A stretch of 64,000 bases of DNA from Brevibacillus_C sp046036945 (GCF_046036945.1 NZ_JBJQOQ010000003.1:62001-126000), one strand, 5' to 3'; positions 50,338 through 60,158 are shown, counted from the first letter of the stretch. Notes: generated by a model from the sequence alone, not told the origin. Program-made: numbers and translations.

Positions 50338-50670
50338 ATGGTGATGATGATGACAGAGAGAAACAAATTGATATTGGAACAGCTTACAAGCCGGCTGCAC
50401 CAGCTTTTATGGCAATACCGGCAAAAACCGTACCTGCCCATCTGGGGGGAGCTGTTTGTCGCCCTTCGCGAAGTCAGCCAATTGGCCATCGAGTCGGAGC
50501 AGGACGTAACCCTGTACGATATCCACCCGACCGGACAATTGACCTATCACGTGGAAAGAGGGAGGTTCGTCGCCCAAATCCCGGAGGTACACATATCTAT
50601 CTCAATGGATGTGCATGAGTGCATCGAATCCTTGCTGGAAGGGAGATTCTCTCCGTTCCCGCTAAATTAG
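50338..50670 (+). CDS. Hypothetical protein of 110 residues
   Basis: A soluble acidic protein without known motifs. It contains a Trp-rich segment (LLWQYRQKPYLPIWGELF), an alternating strand pattern (LTYHVERGRFVAQIPEVHISI) and a helical C terminus. The frame begins ATG GTG ATG ATG ATG at 50338; the exact start among these is uncertain and only a weak AGGG lies upstream. A perfect 9-bp terminator stem overlaps the stop codon, supporting the gene. I do not recognise the family. Confidence 0.55.
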   Translation: MVMMMTERNKLILEQLTSRLHQLLWQYRQKPYLPIWGELFVALREVSQLAIESEQDVTLYDIHPTGQLTYHVERGRFVAQIPEVHISISMDVHECIESLLEGRFSPFPLN

Positions 50671-50711
50671 CCTGGCTTCGCAAACACGGCGACAGCCAGG
50701 CTTTCGTTTGT
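50669..50711 (+). terminator. Terminator after the 110-residue gene
   Basis: A perfect 9-bp stem, AGCCTGGCT (50669-50677) and AGCCAGGCT (50694-50702), is followed by a T-rich tract. Confidence 0.75.
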
Positions 50712-50815
50712 TCTTGCTATTCGAACACGAGCAAATTGCATCACCCCTGTTCAGGATATGGAGACACGCTTTCGGCCAACCTAACTGTATCTTAAAAACT
50801 ACAGGGAGGAAAGCC

Positions 50816-51076
50816 ATGATACCTGAAGATGTCAAACAACTTTTGCACGATATCAGGCTGATCGGCGGCGGTATGAAGCAGTACGAGCATCCTGATGACT
50901 GGCAGCTCATCCGCAACCTCATCGGAGATCAAATGGATGTCGATTTAATGGACGCTACCGATGACTACTGGAAACAAATGAAAAGCCTCCTGGAAAACGA
51001 AAAGGCAACAGCCCTGGAAAAGGCGGAAAAACGCTACTATCACGGACTTTACTATTACAACCCTTTCGTTGAGTAG
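50816..51076 (+). CDS. Hypothetical protein of 86 residues
   Basis: A small, strongly acidic, helical protein (MIPEDVKQLLHDIRLIGGG) with a Tyr-rich C terminus (KRYYHGLYYYNPFVE). ACAGGGAGGAAAG precedes the ATG at ideal spacing, so translation is likely; upstream in-frame codons lack support. It has no cysteines, signal or membrane helix. The function is unknown. It follows the 110-residue gene after its terminator and is convergent with the AraC/GyrI gene. Confidence 0.65.
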   Translation: MIPEDVKQLLHDIRLIGGGMKQYEHPDDWQLIRNLIGDQMDVDLMDATDDYWKQMKSLLENEKATALEKAEKRYYHGLYYYNPFVE

Positions 51077-51189
51077 GAGAGATAGGAGACGGTCTGCCGT
51101 CGAATACAGCTTCGCGATTGTGCCTTTGCCTGCCGACAGAGCCATCGCTCTTGTCATTGATGCATCTCGCTTTTTCGCGGATGCATCTT

Positions 51190-52068
51190 TCATGCTTTCT
51201 TTTTGGCAACGGGAATCCATATTTCACTTTTAAAAGTAGGAGAAGACACATCCTTGTCCGCATTCCACAATATCTCCGGCCCTTCTGCTGCCTCATACCC
51301 CGACGATGGGAACCATTCTGCATAAATCCGTCCCCACGTATTCTGCAGCGTCTCCGGAAAGGGTCCCACCGATGTGAAAACGGCCCAGGTTGAGGCGGGA
51401 ACCTCAAGCTGCGTCAGGTTTTCCGGACACTCCCTGGTTGTTGCCACACCGATATAGTGATCGAGTTCCCCTTTTTCCTCCATCCTGCCTTCGGAAAAGT
51501 TCGCGGATGCTTGCAGAAGTCCAATCGGTTCCACATCGGATAGCTTTTTCAGCTGGTCGATGGTCTCGCCATCCAACATTTTCCACATGGAAGCTATTTC
51601 GGGGTTCACTCCATGGAAAACGATCGGGACCCTTTTCATGATACCCACGATACGAAATGCCTGCTTTTCTTCAATCCGGTAGTTCATTTCACTGCCTCCT
51701 TTGACTGTTAACTGAAAGGTCATGCGCGGATAGGCTTTTAAAGAATGGCCATTGCTTCTCGCTTCCGACGGCGTCACCCCGTGCAAGCTTTGAAACGCCC
51801 GGGCAAACGAGTCTGGCGAACTGTATCCGTATTTCACGGCAAGGTCAATCACCTTCACATCGCTGTCTCTTAGTTCAAATGCCGCCAAAGTGAGCCGTCT
51901 GCGGCGGACATACTCCGAAAGCGTCACCCCTGCCAGGAACGAAAACATCCTTTTGAAATGGTATTCGGAGCAGCAAGCCAGTCTGGCGACTACGCTCCAA
52001 TCAATCTCATCAGCAAGATTGTCTTCAATGTACTGCAGTGCGCCGTTCATCTTTTCAAGCGAATCCAT
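51190..52068 (-). CDS. AraC-family regulator with C-terminal GyrI-like effector domain
   Basis: A 292-residue regulator. Residues 1-105 hold two AraC helix-turn-helix units (CSEYHFKRMFSFLAGVTLSEYV and GYSSPDSFARAFQSLHGVTP, each shown in part). Residues about 130-290 form a GyrI/BmrR-like ligand domain (FRIVGIMKRVPIVFHG, EVPASTWAVFTSVGPFP). The combination is that of SoxS/Rob-type drug or stress sensors. I chose the ATG at 52068, eight bases after GGAGGG. The MdtG-like exporter further right could be a target, but nothing in the sequence proves it. Confidence 0.9.
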   Translation of the reverse strand: MDSLEKMNGALQYIEDNLADEIDWSVVARLACCSEYHFKRMFSFLAGVTLSEYVRRRRLTLAAFELRDSDVKVIDLAVKYGYSSPDSFARAFQSLHGVTPSEARSNGHSLKAYPRMTFQLTVKGGSEMNYRIEEKQAFRIVGIMKRVPIVFHGVNPEIASMWKMLDGETIDQLKKLSDVEPIGLLQASANFSEGRMEEKGELDHYIGVATTRECPENLTQLEVPASTWAVFTSVGPFPETLQNTWGRIYAEWFPSSGYEAAEGPEILWNADKDVSSPTFKSEIWIPVAKKKA

Positions 52069-52161
52069 TGCATGGTCCCTCCTTGTCAACAGTAGGATAG
52101 CAAAAGCAGCAGGGATCTACCCGACATTTTGTGCACCATTCTGTGGGGGCTGTTTTTGCGG

Positions 52162-52626
52162 TCATGATGCTGTGAAGGCGTATCGGAACATGAAAAAACC
52201 AAACAGGAAAACACAGGTCGGCAGAATGAAACTGATTGTAATAAGCTTGGAGTCATGTCGATGGTTTCGTCTTTTCACCGATTGATCGAATATTAGGAAC
52301 AGCAGACCCGGGATCAAGGAAACGATCCACAAAGGGAGACCAAAAGCGAGATGGCCCAGCGTTAAAAACAACAGCGGCGGACGAAGCTTGCCCTTCTCCA
52401 CGATGTATTCGGTGACAAGTGAAGCGATAACCCCGTAAAGAAAGACAGATATAAAAACGTAAAAGAAATACACGCATATAGAGAGGAAAAAGTTTGAAAG
52501 GTAGTCGTCATTCGTTTGAATTGGTTTGCCCAATGGGTTTGGCAGCATGAGAGCCAGGAGAATGGTATAAACGGAGGTCGTAAATGAAGCTGCGATCAGC
52601 TTGCGCGGAAGCATTTTCTCCAGCAT
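52162..52626 (-). CDS. Small membrane protein, unknown
   Basis: A 154-residue protein with four hydrophobic helices (near residues 10-30, 45-70, 85-112 and 128-150) and a charged loop SVKRRNHRHDSK between the last two. GGCAGGAGGG precedes the ATG. No family motif is visible. It lies upstream of the AraC/GyrI gene in the same direction, with a 93-bp gap, so co-transcription is possible. Confidence 0.65.
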   Translation of the reverse strand: MLEKMLPRKLIAASFTTSVYTILLALMLPNPLGKPIQTNDDYLSNFFLSICVYFFYVFISVFLYGVIASLVTEYIVEKGKLRPPLLFLTLGHLAFGLPLWIVSLIPGLLFLIFDQSVKRRNHRHDSKLITISFILPTCVFLFGFFMFRYAFTAS

Positions 52627-52806
52627 GACATTCCCTCCTGCCGTTACTAACTCACTCCTTTAACGTGCCACAAACAGATTAAAATTTCCAGCTTCCCGGA
52701 AAATCCTCTTTTAACTCCACAGCTTCTTCGTTCCTCAGACAAAAGAGAAAAACAAAAAAACAGATGAAAATTATCATCTGCTTCGTTTTACTCTTATTCA
52801 GTAATA

Positions 52807-52895
52807 TGGCGGAGGGAGAGGGATTCGAACCCCCGTGACGTTGCCGCCTAACGGTTTTCAAGACCGCCCCGTTATGACCACTTCGGTATCCCTCC
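52807..52895 (-). tRNA. tRNA-Ser (anticodon UGA)
   Basis: The minus strand reads a complete class II tRNA. Acceptor GGAGGGA pairs with TCCCTCC. The anticodon loop is CTTGAAA, with UGA at 52860-52858, and a long variable arm (TAGGCGGCAACGTCACG) is typical of serine tRNAs. The T-arm contains GGTTCGAATCC, the discriminator base is G and CCA is encoded. Confidence 0.97.
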
Positions 52896-53078
52896 GTGCG
52901 CCTTCCATCTGAAGGACAATTATTACTATAGCATAATTCGTCTAATGAATGCAAGACATTTTTCCAGCCAAAATTTCATTATTTTATCTGCGCCCCTTGA
53001 TCGGGAAGCAGCATCCACTTCTGCACAAAACGGGTACATACCGTTTCCCGCAGAAGTGGAGCGGCATCCAGGCCCGCC

Positions 53079-54287
53079 TCAGTGAAACGAATCCTGGTAC
53101 GGCACAGATACCTTCCTCTTCGCCAGATACTTCCACACAACCAATCCTACGATCACCAGCATGGTCCCGGTACAGACAAAGACGAAGCGGATTCCGGCGA
53201 GAGAACCGAGCAGGCCGCCGAGGATCGGCCCAACCATGGAGCCCAACTGGTTGGCGCTCGTCGTCAGCCCAAACGCCCGGCCGCGGAAATCGGCATCTGT
53301 GTGTTCTACGACAATCGTATTTACCGCCGGCAGGACACCGGAGATAAACAGACCGAAGACGAACTGGACTGTGCCAAATGTCCAGAGGTCACCTGACAGG
53401 AATTGTGCCGCATTCACGATTCCGGCACCGATCAGGGCGATGTAGAGAATGTTGAAGAAGCCCTTTTGCTGGCCGATCTTGCCCCAGTAGGGGGCCGCAA
53501 TGATGCCTGCGATCCCGCTGAGCGAAAAGATGATGCCCGAGGAGAGGACGGCCCCTTCCACCTGTCCCTGAAGCTGGGTGACGTACAGCGTCAGCAGCGG
53601 CTGCAGCACCATGTAGACCAGTTGGACGATGAACAGCAGCGCCAGCATTTTCATCAGAATCCGATTGTGCCAAGCAGCCTTAATATCCTCGATCACCCGG
53701 TGCTTGACCTGGCTTTGGACGATCTTTTCTTCCTTGACAAACAGCCAGACCGCCGCCGTCGCCAGCAAAATCGTGACAGAAGAAACGACGAAGGCAAGCC
53801 GCATCCCGAAGAACTCAGAGAGAAGCCCCCCGAACAGCGGCCCCAATATTCCCCCGGTTGCCCCTGCCGTTTGCATGATCCCCAGGCTCCAGCCCATTTT
53901 GTTCTGCGGTACGGACGAGGCCACGATCGCCATCGAGGCGGGAACAAACCCGCTGACAAAACCCTGCAGCATACGAACTGCTAATAATTCCCAAGGATTC
54001 CTTACAAATGCAGCCAATAAATATACGACCGTCAAGCTGATCCCGGCGCGGATCGCCATTCTGCGTTTGCCTGTCTGATCCGCTCGCGCTCCCCAGTAGG
54101 GAGCCATTATCGCACCAACGAAAAAAGCGGCCGAAAAAATAATGCCCGACCACAAATTCACTGTCTGTTTATTGACTCCTAATTCAAAGAGATATAAGGA
54201 AAGAAAGGGGACAACCATCGTATAGCTGGCATTTGACAAGAATACGCCCAGCCACAATACAACTAAATTTCGCTTCCAAGATTCCAA
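53079..54287 (-). CDS. MFS exporter, MdtG-like
   Basis: A protein of about 402 residues with 12 membrane segments. The start ESWKRNLVVLWLGVFLS, LWSGIIFSAAFF, APYWGARADQTGKRR (MFS motif A) and GFVSGFVPA resemble E. coli MdtG closely. Such transporters export drugs by proton antiport; the substrate here is unknown. I favour the TTG at 54287, six bases after GGGGGTG. The ATG at 54320 gives eleven extra residues without a ribosome site. The gene ends close to tRNA-Ser. Confidence 0.9.
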   Translation of the reverse strand: MESWKRNLVVLWLGVFLSNASYTMVVPFLSLYLFELGVNKQTVNLWSGIIFSAAFFVGAIMAPYWGARADQTGKRRMAIRAGISLTVVYLLAAFVRNPWELLAVRMLQGFVSGFVPASMAIVASSVPQNKMGWSLGIMQTAGATGGILGPLFGGLLSEFFGMRLAFVVSSVTILLATAAVWLFVKEEKIVQSQVKHRVIEDIKAAWHNRILMKMLALLFIVQLVYMVLQPLLTLYVTQLQGQVEGAVLSSGIIFSLSGIAGIIAAPYWGKIGQQKGFFNILYIALIGAGIVNAAQFLSGDLWTFGTVQFVFGLFISGVLPAVNTIVVEHTDADFRGRAFGLTTSANQLGSMVGPILGGLLGSLAGIRFVFVCTGTMLVIVGLVVWKYLAKRKVSVPYQDSFH

Positions 54288-54408
54288 CCTTGACACCCCC
54301 GAAGATGCATTATACCACATCGGATTTTCATGTGGGGGGAACCGGGCAAATATTTCTTCAACAGCAATGAAAAAAATGCGGATGTACCGATCCGCTTCAG
54401 CACAAAGC

Positions 54409-54443
54409 GAGTGCAGCGAAAGGATTTCTCCCCTGCTGCACTC
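54409..54443 (-). terminator. Hairpin after the aldehyde dehydrogenase gene
   Basis: A perfect 9-bp stem, GAGTGCAGC (54409-54417) with GCTGCACTC (54435-54443), lies 12 bp beyond the stop codon. There is no clear T-run, so it may act with weak efficiency. Confidence 0.4.
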
Positions 54444-54455
54444 CGCGCAAACATG

Positions 54456-55874
54456 TTATCGTTTGAACATGACCAGCTTCATTTCGGTCATCTCTTCGAT
54501 CGCGTACTTAAGTCCTTCGCGTCCCATACCGCTCTCCTTCACTCCGCCGTACGGCATGTGGTCAACGCGGAAGGTCGGGATGTCATTGATGATGACTCCC
54601 CCCACGTGCAGCCGATCGGCAGCATCGAGCGCCGTGTGCAGATCGTTGGTGTAGACACCTGCCTGCAAACCGTACCGGGAGTCGTTGACGTAGCCGATCG
54701 CTTCTTGTACAGACTCGACACGGTTGATGAGGACCACAGGGCCGAAGACCTCCTGGCAGGAGACTTTGGCGTCCACGGGTACGCCTGTGAGCACCGTCGG
54801 CAGAAGAACGCGGCCTTCCACCTCTCCGCCTGTCAGTACGTGAGCCCCTTGCTGCTGGGCCTCGCGAATCCAGGAGAGCGCCCGCTCCGTCTCTTTGGGG
54901 TGTATCATCGCCGAGAAGTCGGTGTCTTCCAGCAGCGGATCACCTCCGCGCAGTTTGCGCGTCTCCGCCAGAAACGCTTCCACGAACGCTTCGTAGATTT
55001 GATCCACAACGTAAATCCGCTGGACGGAGATGCAAACCTGACCGGAAAAACTGAAGGCGCCGAAGACACAGCGAGGCACGACTTCGGCCAGATTGACGTC
55101 CCGATCGACGACGACGGCGGAGTTTGACCCCAATTCCAAGGTGACCCGCTTTAAGCCGGCGCGGTTGCGGATGCCGATCCCGACTTGCGGGCTGCCATTA
55201 AAGGTAATCGCCTTGATCCGCGGATCGGTAACCAGGATGTCGCCCACCAGTCCGCCGCTTCCCGTAATGACGTTCAGCGCCCCGGCCGGAAGTCCTGCCT
55301 CCTCGGCAAGCTGGGCCAGAAACAAGGATGACAAAGGCGTTTGCGATGCCGGCTTGAGCACGACGGTATTTCCTGCCGCCAGCGCAGGTCCTACTTTGTG
55401 GGCGACGAGGTTCATCGGAAAGTTGAACGGGGTGATCGCCCCGATGGTTCCCAGCGGCTCCCGGACCGTATAGGCAATGCGCCCTTCTCCGCCCGGCGCG
55501 GCATCGATCGGCAGGGTTTCGCCGTGAATCCGCTTCGCCTCTTCGGCGGCAAACCTGTAGGTTTGGATCGTCCGGGCGATTTCGCCCCGAGCCGTCTTCA
55601 GCGGTTTGCCTGCCTCCTCGGCGACGATCCGTGCCGCTTCTTCGCTTCGTTCGGCGAACAGGTCGGCGATTTTGTCCAGCATGCTTGCCCGCTGGTGGGC
55701 CGGCATCTTCCGCATCACCGGATTTGCCTGCTCTGCCGCCCGGATTGCTTGTTCGACTATAGACTGATCAGCAACCGGGATTTCCGCCAGCTGTTCTCCG
55801 CTGTGCGGAGCGTACAGCGGACTGTACTCGCTGCCTTCGACCCACTGGCCGCCGATGTAAAACGCTTTTCTCAT
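54456..55874 (-). CDS. Aldehyde dehydrogenase (NAD(P)-dependent)
   Basis: A 472-residue enzyme of the ALDH superfamily. ITPFNFPMNLVAHKVGPALA is the cofactor-region segment. The catalytic Glu is in VTLELGSNSA, the catalytic Cys in FSFSGQVCISVQRIY, and EVFGPVV lies near the C terminus. It resembles the GapN/lactaldehyde dehydrogenase-like group. It lies 107 bp downstream of the yodQ-like gene in the same direction. It could oxidise an aldehyde from the same amino-acid pathway (for example 4-aminobutanal or succinate semialdehyde); this is inferred from position. GGAGGAG precedes the ATG. Confidence 0.9.
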   Translation of the reverse strand: MRKAFYIGGQWVEGSEYSPLYAPHSGEQLAEIPVADQSIVEQAIRAAEQANPVMRKMPAHQRASMLDKIADLFAERSEEAARIVAEEAGKPLKTARGEIARTIQTYRFAAEEAKRIHGETLPIDAAPGGEGRIAYTVREPLGTIGAITPFNFPMNLVAHKVGPALAAGNTVVLKPASQTPLSSLFLAQLAEEAGLPAGALNVITGSGGLVGDILVTDPRIKAITFNGSPQVGIGIRNRAGLKRVTLELGSNSAVVVDRDVNLAEVVPRCVFGAFSFSGQVCISVQRIYVVDQIYEAFVEAFLAETRKLRGGDPLLEDTDFSAMIHPKETERALSWIREAQQQGAHVLTGGEVEGRVLLPTVLTGVPVDAKVSCQEVFGPVVLINRVESVQEAIGYVNDSRYGLQAGVYTNDLHTALDAADRLHVGGVIINDIPTFRVDHMPYGGVKESGMGREGLKYAIEEMTEMKLVMFKR

Positions 55875-55981
55875 TCACATTCTCCTCCATCTGAAAGGGG
55901 TTCTACGTATAACATTCTCCACTAAAGCGAACCTTCCTCCCGGAATATTCCGAAATATCCGTCAGGAGAATGCACTGTTGC

Positions 55982-57262
55982 TTACCGCGCGGCAGCTTCC
56001 TCGTCGATCCCGCACCACTCCAGCAGTGTCAGTGCGAAGATTTCGGCACACTGAAAGACGTTTTCGAGCGGAATGTACTCATTGGGATAGTGAGCAACCT
56101 TGGTCACGCCCGGCCCGATGACAATCGCCGGTGTGTCAGCCAGTTTGGTCAACAGGCCGCCGTCCGTCCCCCACGGCGAAGCTTCGATGACCGGCGATTC
56201 GCCCATGACGGCGGCATAGGTTTGCTTCAGCAAGGCCATCAAGGGATGGTCCTCCTCCACCGCTCCCGGGACCCAGCGGGCGCCAAACCATTCCAACTCG
56301 ACAGGATTTTCGGCAAACCACGGATCTTCCTCTGCCAGCTGCTTCAACGCCTGCTCCATCTCTCGTTTTGCCTGCTCCATATCTTCTCCGGGAGCAACGC
56401 CCATCCTGCCCTCCAGCTTTACCAGGTCGGCCACCATCGAAGGCCACTTTCCGCCTTCGATGACGCCGATATTGATCGGGACGGGGATCGGCAATTTCTC
56501 GTAGAGCGGATCGGTGATGCGATCGTTGCGCTCCTTCTCCAGGCGGCCGACCGCCTGCACGACCTGCAGACTTTTTTCAATGGCGCTGACCCCTTCGTAG
56601 CGGGTGCCCCCGTGAGCCGCCCGCCCCTTTACCGTCAAGCGAAACCACATCGAGCCTTGCTGTTTGGGGAATATTTTCATGTTGCTTGGCTCGGGAACGA
56701 TCGCGGCGTCTGCCTTGTAACCGCGCAGGATGGCCGCCAGCGTTCCGGCCCCGCCGCTCTCTTCTTCTACCACGCTCTGGTAGATAACATCTCCCTTAAG
56801 CCGGACGCCCAGCCCCTGCAAGACCTTGATCGCCAGCAGGGCAGCGAGGTTTCCGCCTTTCATGTCCGTCGCACCGCGGCCGTACAGTTTGCCGTCAATG
56901 ATTTCCCCGCTGAACGGATCGTGATCCCACTGCGTCCTGTCGCCGGCGGGCACTACATCGACGTGCCCGTTGAGGATCATGGAACGGCCGCCGCCGCTCC
57001 CCTTCCAGACCCCTACTACATTGGGACTCTCTTCAAACGTGCTGCGCGGCGAGACAAAATACGGATGGCGGGTCAGTTCTTCTCCTTCCATGATCCAAAG
57101 GTCAACCTGCAGCCCCATGTCCGCTAGATAGGAGGAAATTTTTTCCTGAATAGATTTTTCGGCTCCTTGAACACTCGCCTCCCTGACCCATTCCTGCAGC
57201 AGGGCGGTCGCCTCTGACTGCTCCTTTTTGATTCTTTCCTTGATCTTCTCTTGCCAGTTCAT
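55982..57262 (-). CDS. yodQ: M20-family deacetylase (YodQ-like)
   Basis: A 426-residue zinc hydrolase of the ArgE/DapE group. Metal ligands are visible: LNGHVDVVPAG (His and Asp), GRGATDMKGG (bridging Asp) and VVEEESGGAG (catalytic Glu pair). A dimerisation domain begins near RLTVKGRAAHGGTRYEG (trimmed). In B. subtilis the equivalent yodQ follows yodR in the beta-lysine cluster and is thought to remove the acetyl group added by YodP. The same order here supports that role. GGAGGGG precedes the ATG. Confidence 0.87.
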   Translation of the reverse strand: MNWQEKIKERIKKEQSEATALLQEWVREASVQGAEKSIQEKISSYLADMGLQVDLWIMEGEELTRHPYFVSPRSTFEESPNVVGVWKGSGGGRSMILNGHVDVVPAGDRTQWDHDPFSGEIIDGKLYGRGATDMKGGNLAALLAIKVLQGLGVRLKGDVIYQSVVEEESGGAGTLAAILRGYKADAAIVPEPSNMKIFPKQQGSMWFRLTVKGRAAHGGTRYEGVSAIEKSLQVVQAVGRLEKERNDRITDPLYEKLPIPVPINIGVIEGGKWPSMVADLVKLEGRMGVAPGEDMEQAKREMEQALKQLAEEDPWFAENPVELEWFGARWVPGAVEEDHPLMALLKQTYAAVMGESPVIEASPWGTDGGLLTKLADTPAIVIGPGVTKVAHYPNEYIPLENVFQCAEIFALTLLEWCGIDEEAAAR

Positions 57263-57328
57263 CGCTACCCCTCCATTCTACATAGGAAAGTACCAGCTTC
57301 ACCGAAAGGACTTCGATAGAAGCTCTCA

Positions 57329-58006
57329 TTACCGGTATACGCCAACTTCACCGTCAAGCTTTAGTTCCGCTTCTGTAGCCCCGATCACGTCTCCGACCGT
57401 GTAGGGGTGCATCACTTCCAGCAGGTAGAGGCCGTCAGAACGCACCTGCATGACCGCCATATCGGTGATGATCAGGTTTGCGCTGGTTTTCGCGGTCAGC
57501 GGGAGGCTGCATTCGCGGACGATCTTGGACCGGCCGCTCTTGTCGAGATGCGTGGTCAACACCATCACCTTCTTTGCCTTCTGGGCCAGTTCCATCGCTC
57601 CGCCCATGCCCGGCACCCGCTTGCCGGGGACGATCCAGTTGGCGATGTCCCCCCGCTCGCTGACCTCCAGTGCGCCCAGGATGGTCATATCCAGCTTGCC
57701 GCGGCGGATGATCCCAAAGGCGGTGGTGCTGTCAAAAAACGAAGCGCCGCGGACGAGCGTCACGGGGAATCCGCCCGCATTGCACAGATTGGGATTCTCT
57801 TCGCCGGGGGCGGGACTTGGTCCTGTGCCAAGAATGCCGTTTTCCGCGTGGAACAAGACATGCTTTTCTTTCGGTATATAGTCCGCGACCAAGGTGGGAA
57901 TGCCGATCCCCAGGTTGATGATCATCCCGTCGGCAACTTCCCGCGCAGCCCGCCTGGCAATGCGTTCGCGGTAGCTCTCCGCCTGTTTTACTTCTCCCAT
58001 GCCCAT
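57329..58006 (-). CDS. yodR: 3-oxoacid-type CoA-transferase, subunit B (YodR-like)
   Basis: A 225-residue beta subunit of a family I CoA-transferase. The catalytic glutamate is in LFHAENGILGTGP. NLGIGIPTLVADY and the GGAMELA segment are family hallmarks. It overlaps the A-subunit gene by 19 bp, showing tight coupling. In the yod pathway it would transfer CoA to or from an acetamido-acid; acetoacetate or butyrate activity is the alternative reading from family alone. Confidence 0.9.
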   Translation of the reverse strand: MGMGEVKQAESYRERIARRAAREVADGMIINLGIGIPTLVADYIPKEKHVLFHAENGILGTGPSPAPGEENPNLCNAGGFPVTLVRGASFFDSTTAFGIIRRGKLDMTILGALEVSERGDIANWIVPGKRVPGMGGAMELAQKAKKVMVLTTHLDKSGRSKIVRECSLPLTAKTSANLIITDMAVMQVRSDGLYLLEVMHPYTVGDVIGATEAELKLDGEVGVYR

Positions 58007-58686
58007 CGCCAGTTCACCCCTTCGCTTTGCACGATCATATCGACGAATACACCCGGCGTCACGATCTCCTCCGGATCAAGCTCGCCTGTCTCGACGATCT
58101 CGTCTGCTTCCACAATGGTCAAATCCCCGGCCATCGCCACCAGTGGATTAAAGTTGCGGGCGCTCGTATCGTAGACGAGATTGCCCAGCCTGTCTGCACG
58201 CTTCGCGTGGACAATCGCCACCTCGGCTGTGAGCGGCGTCTCCAGCAGATAGGTTTTGCCGCCTACCGTCACCTTTTGCTTACCCTCTTCAGCGATCGTG
58301 CCGATGCCGATGTCGGAGAGGATGCCGCCCAGACCCACACCGCCTGCCCTGATGCGCTCTGCCAGGATCCCCTGCGGACAAAATTCCACATCCAGTTCCC
58401 CCGCGGTCATCTGCGCCCCGGCATTGGGATTGGAGCCGATATGGGAAGCAATGACCCGCTTTACCCTGCGTTCCGTCACCAATTTGCCCACCCCGATCTG
58501 CGGAAATGCCGTATCATTGCTGATCAGGGTGATGTCCTTCACGTTTTTGTCCAAGATCCCCTGGATCAGCGACGGGGGATTGCCCACGCCGCCAAAACCG
58601 CCCGCCATCAGCACCATTCCATCGTGAAAATGGCGCAGCGCCTCTTCGATCGGTACCACCTTGTCGAATGGATTCTCGTTACGCAT
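57988..58686 (-). CDS. yodS: 3-oxoacid-type CoA-transferase, subunit A (YodS-like)
   Basis: A 232-residue alpha subunit with the glycine-rich MLMAGGFGGVGNPPSLI-type motif (here VLMAGGFGGVGNPPSLIQGI in part) and EFCPQGILAERIRAGGVG. It pairs with the overlapping B subunit. AGGAGGG precedes the ATG. It lies 15 bp after the aminotransferase gene, in the order T-S-R-Q known from B. subtilis. Confidence 0.9.
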   Translation of the reverse strand: MRNENPFDKVVPIEEALRHFHDGMVLMAGGFGGVGNPPSLIQGILDKNVKDITLISNDTAFPQIGVGKLVTERRVKRVIASHIGSNPNAGAQMTAGELDVEFCPQGILAERIRAGGVGLGGILSDIGIGTIAEEGKQKVTVGGKTYLLETPLTAEVAIVHAKRADRLGNLVYDTSARNFNPLVAMAGDLTIVEADEIVETGELDPEEIVTPGVFVDMIVQSEGVNWRWAWEK

Positions 58687-58701
58687 GCTTGTGCCCTCCT
58701 G

Positions 58702-60063
58702 TTACAGCGATAACAGCCCTTCCTGTTTCAATTCCGTCTGGACATCCTCGATTGCCATTCGCAATACAGCCAACAACTCGTCAATCTGTTCCCGGTTGAT
58801 CGTCAGCGGCGGGGAGATGATCACCGCGTCTCCGACACCGCCTTCGACCGCGCCGGATGCCGGATAGATCATCAGACCGCGCTCAAATGCCCGTCCGATG
58901 ACGCGTCCCGCAATGCCGAGCGAAGGGGTGAACATCTCCTTCGTCCGCTTGTCCCGAACGAACTCCAGGCCGCACAGAAGTCCGAGACCGCGAGCGTCGC
59001 CGACTAACGGGTACTCCTCTGCCAGCTTCTGCAGCTCGGACAAGAGAAAAGCTCCTTGTGCCGCCGCGTTCCCGACCAGGTTGTGCTGTTCCAGGTAGCT
59101 GACGACAGCAAGTGAAACAGCGGCCGATTGAGGATTGGCACTGTAGGTATGGCCGGCCATGATCGAGGCGGAGCCGCGCTGAATCGTCTCGATGATTTCA
59201 TCTGAGACCATCGCCGCCGCCATCGGCGTATAGCCTGCGCTCATGCCTTTGCCGAGCGCCATCAGATCGGGCACGACTCCCCAGTGGTCGATGCCGAAGT
59301 TTTTGCCCGTCCGGCCCATGCCCGTCATCACCTCATCGGCGATGAAGAGCACCTGGTACCTGTCGCAGATCTCCCGGATGCGCTGGAAGTACCCCGCCGG
59401 AGGAACGATCGCTCCGCCTGCCGCGCCAATCACCGGCTCTGCGATAAAGGCGGCGACATGCTCCGGGCCGACCCGCAGAATCGCCTGCTCCAGCTCATCG
59501 GCGCAGCGCAGCCCGTACTCCTCGGGCGTCAGATCGCCCCCATAGCGGTAGACGTAAGGTGTCGGCACGCTGGGATAGTCCTGCAGCAGCGGGACAAACC
59601 GCTTGCGGCGCAGCACGTGGCCGGACATCGAAAGCGCCCCCATGGTAATGCCGTGGTAGCTCATGAAGCGGGATATAATCCGATTCTTCCGCTCAAGCCC
59701 CTTTTCCTGCCAGTATTGAATCGCGATTTTTTGGGCGGTCTCTGTCGCCTCCGAACCGCTGCTGACGAAAAAGCTCCAATTGAGACTTCCGGGTGCCCAG
59801 GCCGCCAATTTTGCCGCCAGCGCTTCTACCGGTTCACTGCTGAAATGCGAGCGATAGGCAAAGGAAACCAGTCCGGCCTGCCGCTTCATCGCCTCTGCCA
59901 CCTCCGGTACGGCATGGCCGATGCTTGCCGTCACCGCCCCGGAGCAACCGTCCAGATAGCGCTTTCCTGCGGCATCGTATAAATAGATCCCCTCACCGTG
60001 CGAGACGGTCGGGTACACCTTGCCCAAATCCGGCTTGATCACATAGCTTCTTCTCTCTCCCAT
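58702..60063 (-). CDS. yodT: Class III pyridoxal-phosphate aminotransferase (YodT-like)
   Basis: A 453-residue aminotransferase with the fold type I motifs SSGSEATETA, SYHGITMGAL, FIADEVMTGMGRTG and the Schiff-base lysine in MALGKGMSAGYTPM. Class III enzymes act on omega- or beta-amino groups. In the yod pathway it would convert N6-acetyl-beta-lysine to the 3-oxo acid. GAGGTG precedes an ATG at 60063; a GTG and ATG two to three codons earlier are alternatives. It is divergent from the PucR-type regulator. Confidence 0.9.
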   Translation of the reverse strand: MGERRSYVIKPDLGKVYPTVSHGEGIYLYDAAGKRYLDGCSGAVTASIGHAVPEVAEAMKRQAGLVSFAYRSHFSSEPVEALAAKLAAWAPGSLNWSFFVSSGSEATETAQKIAIQYWQEKGLERKNRIISRFMSYHGITMGALSMSGHVLRRKRFVPLLQDYPSVPTPYVYRYGGDLTPEEYGLRCADELEQAILRVGPEHVAAFIAEPVIGAAGGAIVPPAGYFQRIREICDRYQVLFIADEVMTGMGRTGKNFGIDHWGVVPDLMALGKGMSAGYTPMAAAMVSDEIIETIQRGSASIMAGHTYSANPQSAAVSLAVVSYLEQHNLVGNAAAQGAFLLSELQKLAEEYPLVGDARGLGLLCGLEFVRDKRTKEMFTPSLGIAGRVIGRAFERGLMIYPASGAVEGGVGDAVIISPPLTINREQIDELLAVLRMAIEDVQTELKQEGLLSL

Positions 60064-60158
60064 AACCATCACCTCGATCGTGAATTCGTTTACTCACATG
60101 GTAGCTCAATGCAAGGAGATTGCCATTCGACCGGGTGGAAAAAAAAGCGTCTCAACAG